DNA from: Spartobacteria bacterium
GTDB lineage: Bacteria > Verrucomicrobiota > Verrucomicrobiia > Chthoniobacterales > UBA10450
Direction: 5' to 3'
DNA: 64,000 nt
Assembly: GCA_003169975.1 (NCBI GenBank)
Contig: PNAA01000024.1
Location: forward strand, 285,273 to 349,272
Part shown: piece after piece, positions 62,756 to 64,000 of the stretch
How positions within the stretch are numbered: position 1 is the stretch's first letter
How the letters are laid out: every line of letters starts with the position of its first letter
Position numbers and translations under genes: made by a program
The notes under the pieces: model-generated
Databases searched by the model: none
Told to the model about the DNA's origin: nothing
The model's input: only the letters and a program-made list of their open reading frames with translations

Positions 62756-64000
62756 GCTTAACGAGCGCGGATTTATTATGCGAAGTGGCCTGGATCCCGC
62801 GTCCGCGGAGCACGCCATTGCGCCGCCTCGGTCTGGAGACAGTCGGCGATCTGCTCACCCACTATCCGCGGCGGCACGAGGATCGGCGCGAGTTTGTCGG
62901 TTTTCCGCGCGAGGAAAGCGAGCAGCCCATTTGCCTCTGCGGAGAGGTGGTCAAGACGCAGCTCAGGCGCTTTGGCGGCTGGAAGAAAATCTTTGAGGTG
63001 ACGCTGCAAGAGAGCGACGCGCATGCGCTCAGTCAGCCGCTGGTTTGTCGCTGGTTTAATCTGCATTACGTCCAGAAAATGATCGTGACCGGACAGCGTC
63101 TGGTGGTCTTCGGCAAGCCGCGTCTGCGCGGGCAGCGCCTCTGCATGGAACATCCGGAGTTCGAGATCATCGAGGACGATTCCGCCGACGCGGGAATCCA
63201 CTTCCGTCGCATCACTCCGATTTATCCAGCCACCGAAGGCCTTTCCCAAAGGGCTCTGCGGGGAATGATCTACCGGCTGTTGGAGGAGTGCGAGGACGAT
63301 GGCGCGCTGACTTTGTTGCCGAAGAAGTTCAAGCCCGGTCCGGCCCTGAGCGCGCTGCGGGAGATTCATTTCCCTCCGACGGATGAAGCGCTGGCGCAGG
63401 CCCGCGAAACGCTCGTCCTCGCGGAATTTTTCGCCATGCAGATGCTGCTGGCTTCGCGCCGGGCAGGTTCCCGGGCGCGCGCCGGAGGAATCCATGCTGG
63501 CCCTGGGGAATTGCTCGAGCGTTTCTTGCGCGCGCTGCCTTTTGACCTAACGAACGCACAGGCACGGGTCATCGAGGAAGTGCGGGCCGACCTCGGTTCG
63601 ACGATTCCGATGAATCGATTGCTGCAGGGTGACGTCGGCTCGGGTAAAACGGTGGTGGCGATCGCGGCCATGCTGCTCGCCGTGGAGGCTGGCTTCCAGG
63701 CGGCGTTGATGGCGCCGACCCAGATTCTCGCCGAGCAGCATTACGAAGTCCTGTGCCGCTGGTTGGAGCCGTTAGGCGTGTCGATTTCCCTGCGCACGGC
63801 GGCGCGTAAGGAAGACCCGCTCCCACTCTTTGCGCCTGCTCAGGGTAGCGCACGCGTCTCGCGTGCTGGCGACGGCGTCCCACCGTCGCGAACTTTGCCT
63901 GAAGGAGAGCAATCGGGCGGAGCACAGTATCACCGTCGTCGTCTCCCGCATTTCGAGAAACCATGGGCGATCTACGCCGTGACGATCGGGACGAAATCGC
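62752..64000 (+). CDS. recG: ATP-dependent DNA helicase RecG, 5' part, with a repeat inside
   Basis: Branch-migration and fork-regression helicase; the gene runs off the window after 416 codons. The N-terminal wedge/OB domain (FGGWKKIFEVTLQESDAHAL...) is followed by helicase motifs: LTNAQARVIEEV (Q-like), Walker A GDVGSGKT (293-300) and motif Ia MAPTQILAEQH. At residue 365 the frame enters the left arm of repeat A3 (GSARVSRAGDGVPPSRTLPE) and stays open to the edge. The conserved VGTHAL segment expected next is not recognisable; VTIGTKS is the nearest. The protein may carry an insertion of about 45 residues or be damaged. Confidence 0.85.
   Translation, partial: MSLTSADLLCEVAWIPRPRSTPLRRLGLETVGDLLTHYPRRHEDRREFVGFPREESEQPICLCGEVVKTQLRRFGGWKKIFEVTLQESDAHALSQPLVCRWFNLHYVQKMIVTGQRLVVFGKPRLRGQRLCMEHPEFEIIEDDSADAGIHFRRITPIYPATEGLSQRALRGMIYRLLEECEDDGALTLLPKKFKPGPALSALREIHFPPTDEALAQARETLVLAEFFAMQMLLASRRAGSRARAGGIHAGPGELLERFLRALPFDLTNAQARVIEEVRADLGSTIPMNRLLQGDVGSGKTVVAIAAMLLAVEAGFQAALMAPTQILAEQHYEVLCRWLEPLGVSISLRTAARKEDPLPLFAPAQGSARVSRAGDGVPPSRTLPEGEQSGGAQYHRRRLPHFEKPWAIYAVTIGTKS
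63843..63869. repeat. Left arm of element A3 inside recG
   Basis: GGGTAGCGCACGCGTCTCGC and the following bases match the A1/A2 left arm exactly over 27 bp. The next 30 bases resemble the A2 interior (GACGGCGTCCCACCGTCGCG). No right arm is seen before the window ends. Confidence 0.85.

Larger units (their letters stand above)
3454..63777. repeat. Dispersed word GCCTAACGA / TCGTTAGGC, at least 46 copies of the 8-bp core
   Basis: Hand count. Core CCTAACGA on + starts at 3455, 3887, 4841, 6120, 6950, 10866, 11093, 12361, 14273, 15601, 17672, 21176, 24842, 25820, 26755, 27659, 31021, 36037, 38638, 39639, 42794, 44378, 44824, 51108, 52872, 63546. TCGTTAGG starts at 6019, 7375, 8310, 8992, 11811, 16023, 17381, 22972, 24522, 25397, 30458, 31874, 33736, 35631, 36179, 48452, 49265, 55077, 56697, 58264. 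37 of the 46 extend to the 9-mer with G or C at the outer end. One-base variants (CCTAACGB or CTAACGA alone) add about 24. Copies lie mostly inside genes and in both orientations. Confidence 0.9.

Noticed and set aside
3454-63777. Reading the abundant word as a Chi or KOPS site
   Set aside because: Such sites are strongly biased to one strand of a replichore. Here the two orientations are nearly balanced (26 and 20), including within one operon. A single window cannot exclude it fully.
3454-63777. Explaining the word as a transcription-factor or terminator motif
   Set aside because: Most copies lie inside coding sequence in all frames and on either strand, and most are single, not paired inverted.

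Overview
The window is high-GC bacterial chromosomal DNA, most likely from a soil-type Verrucomicrobiota (Spartobacteria/Chthoniobacterales-like). This is an inference from gene content: futalosine menaquinone genes, ergothioneine genes, ribosomal proteins with Ala/Lys-rich tails, a FnIII tail typical of the phylum, and several families of small inverted-repeat elements. No rRNA gene or species marker is present, so the assignment is tentative.

Layout. 1-3.2 kb is degraded accessory DNA: a frameshifted amidase, an L,D-transpeptidase lipoprotein, an IS630 transposase remnant and a FnIII tail. 3.2-16.1 kb holds phosphoglucomutase, apolipoprotein N-acyltransferase, an ABC exporter whose permease is fused to an amidohydrolase, a histidine phosphatase, a VOC dioxygenase, an unrecognised ATP-grasp-like protein and a compatible-solute ABC importer. 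16.1-20.4 kb has an ergothioneine operon (egtB, egtD), tRNA-Cys and a PQQ-type sugar dehydrogenase. 20.6-35.6 kb has hemL, a glycosidase-glycosyltransferase fusion with a GT-C membrane protein, rluD, a Ser/Thr kinase, a thioredoxin-like protein, tgt, a GH53 galactanase, an ABC-F protein and two small exported proteins. 35.7-54.2 kb is a merged str-S10-spc-alpha superoperon running from rpsL to rpsD and including fusA, secY, adk, map, infA and rpmJ. tuf, rpsN, rpmD, rpoA and rplQ are absent from their usual places, and an extra exported coiled-coil gene sits between rpsS and rplV. 54.2-64 kb has a response regulator, a DUF2934 protein, a YvlD-like membrane protein coupled to an Anbu proteasome-like peptidase, a PilQ/GspD-like secretin, mqnE-mqnA and recJ-recG.

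The most unusual signal is a non-palindromic word, GCCTAACGA (reverse complement TCGTTAGGC). By hand I count 46 copies of its 8-bp core in both orientations from 3.45 kb to the right edge, against one or two expected by composition. It lies inside ribosomal protein, fusA and secY genes in all reading frames, forces codons such as TTA, CTA and AGG, and forms the stop codon of about ten genes. It behaves like a selected genome-wide DNA word (uptake signal, modification or recombination site). It is absent from the degraded first 3.4 kb.

A second theme is small palindromic elements (families A-E below). Some are inserted in frame in protein genes (lnt, tgt, ABC-F, recG). Others lie at gene ends and supply the stop codon.
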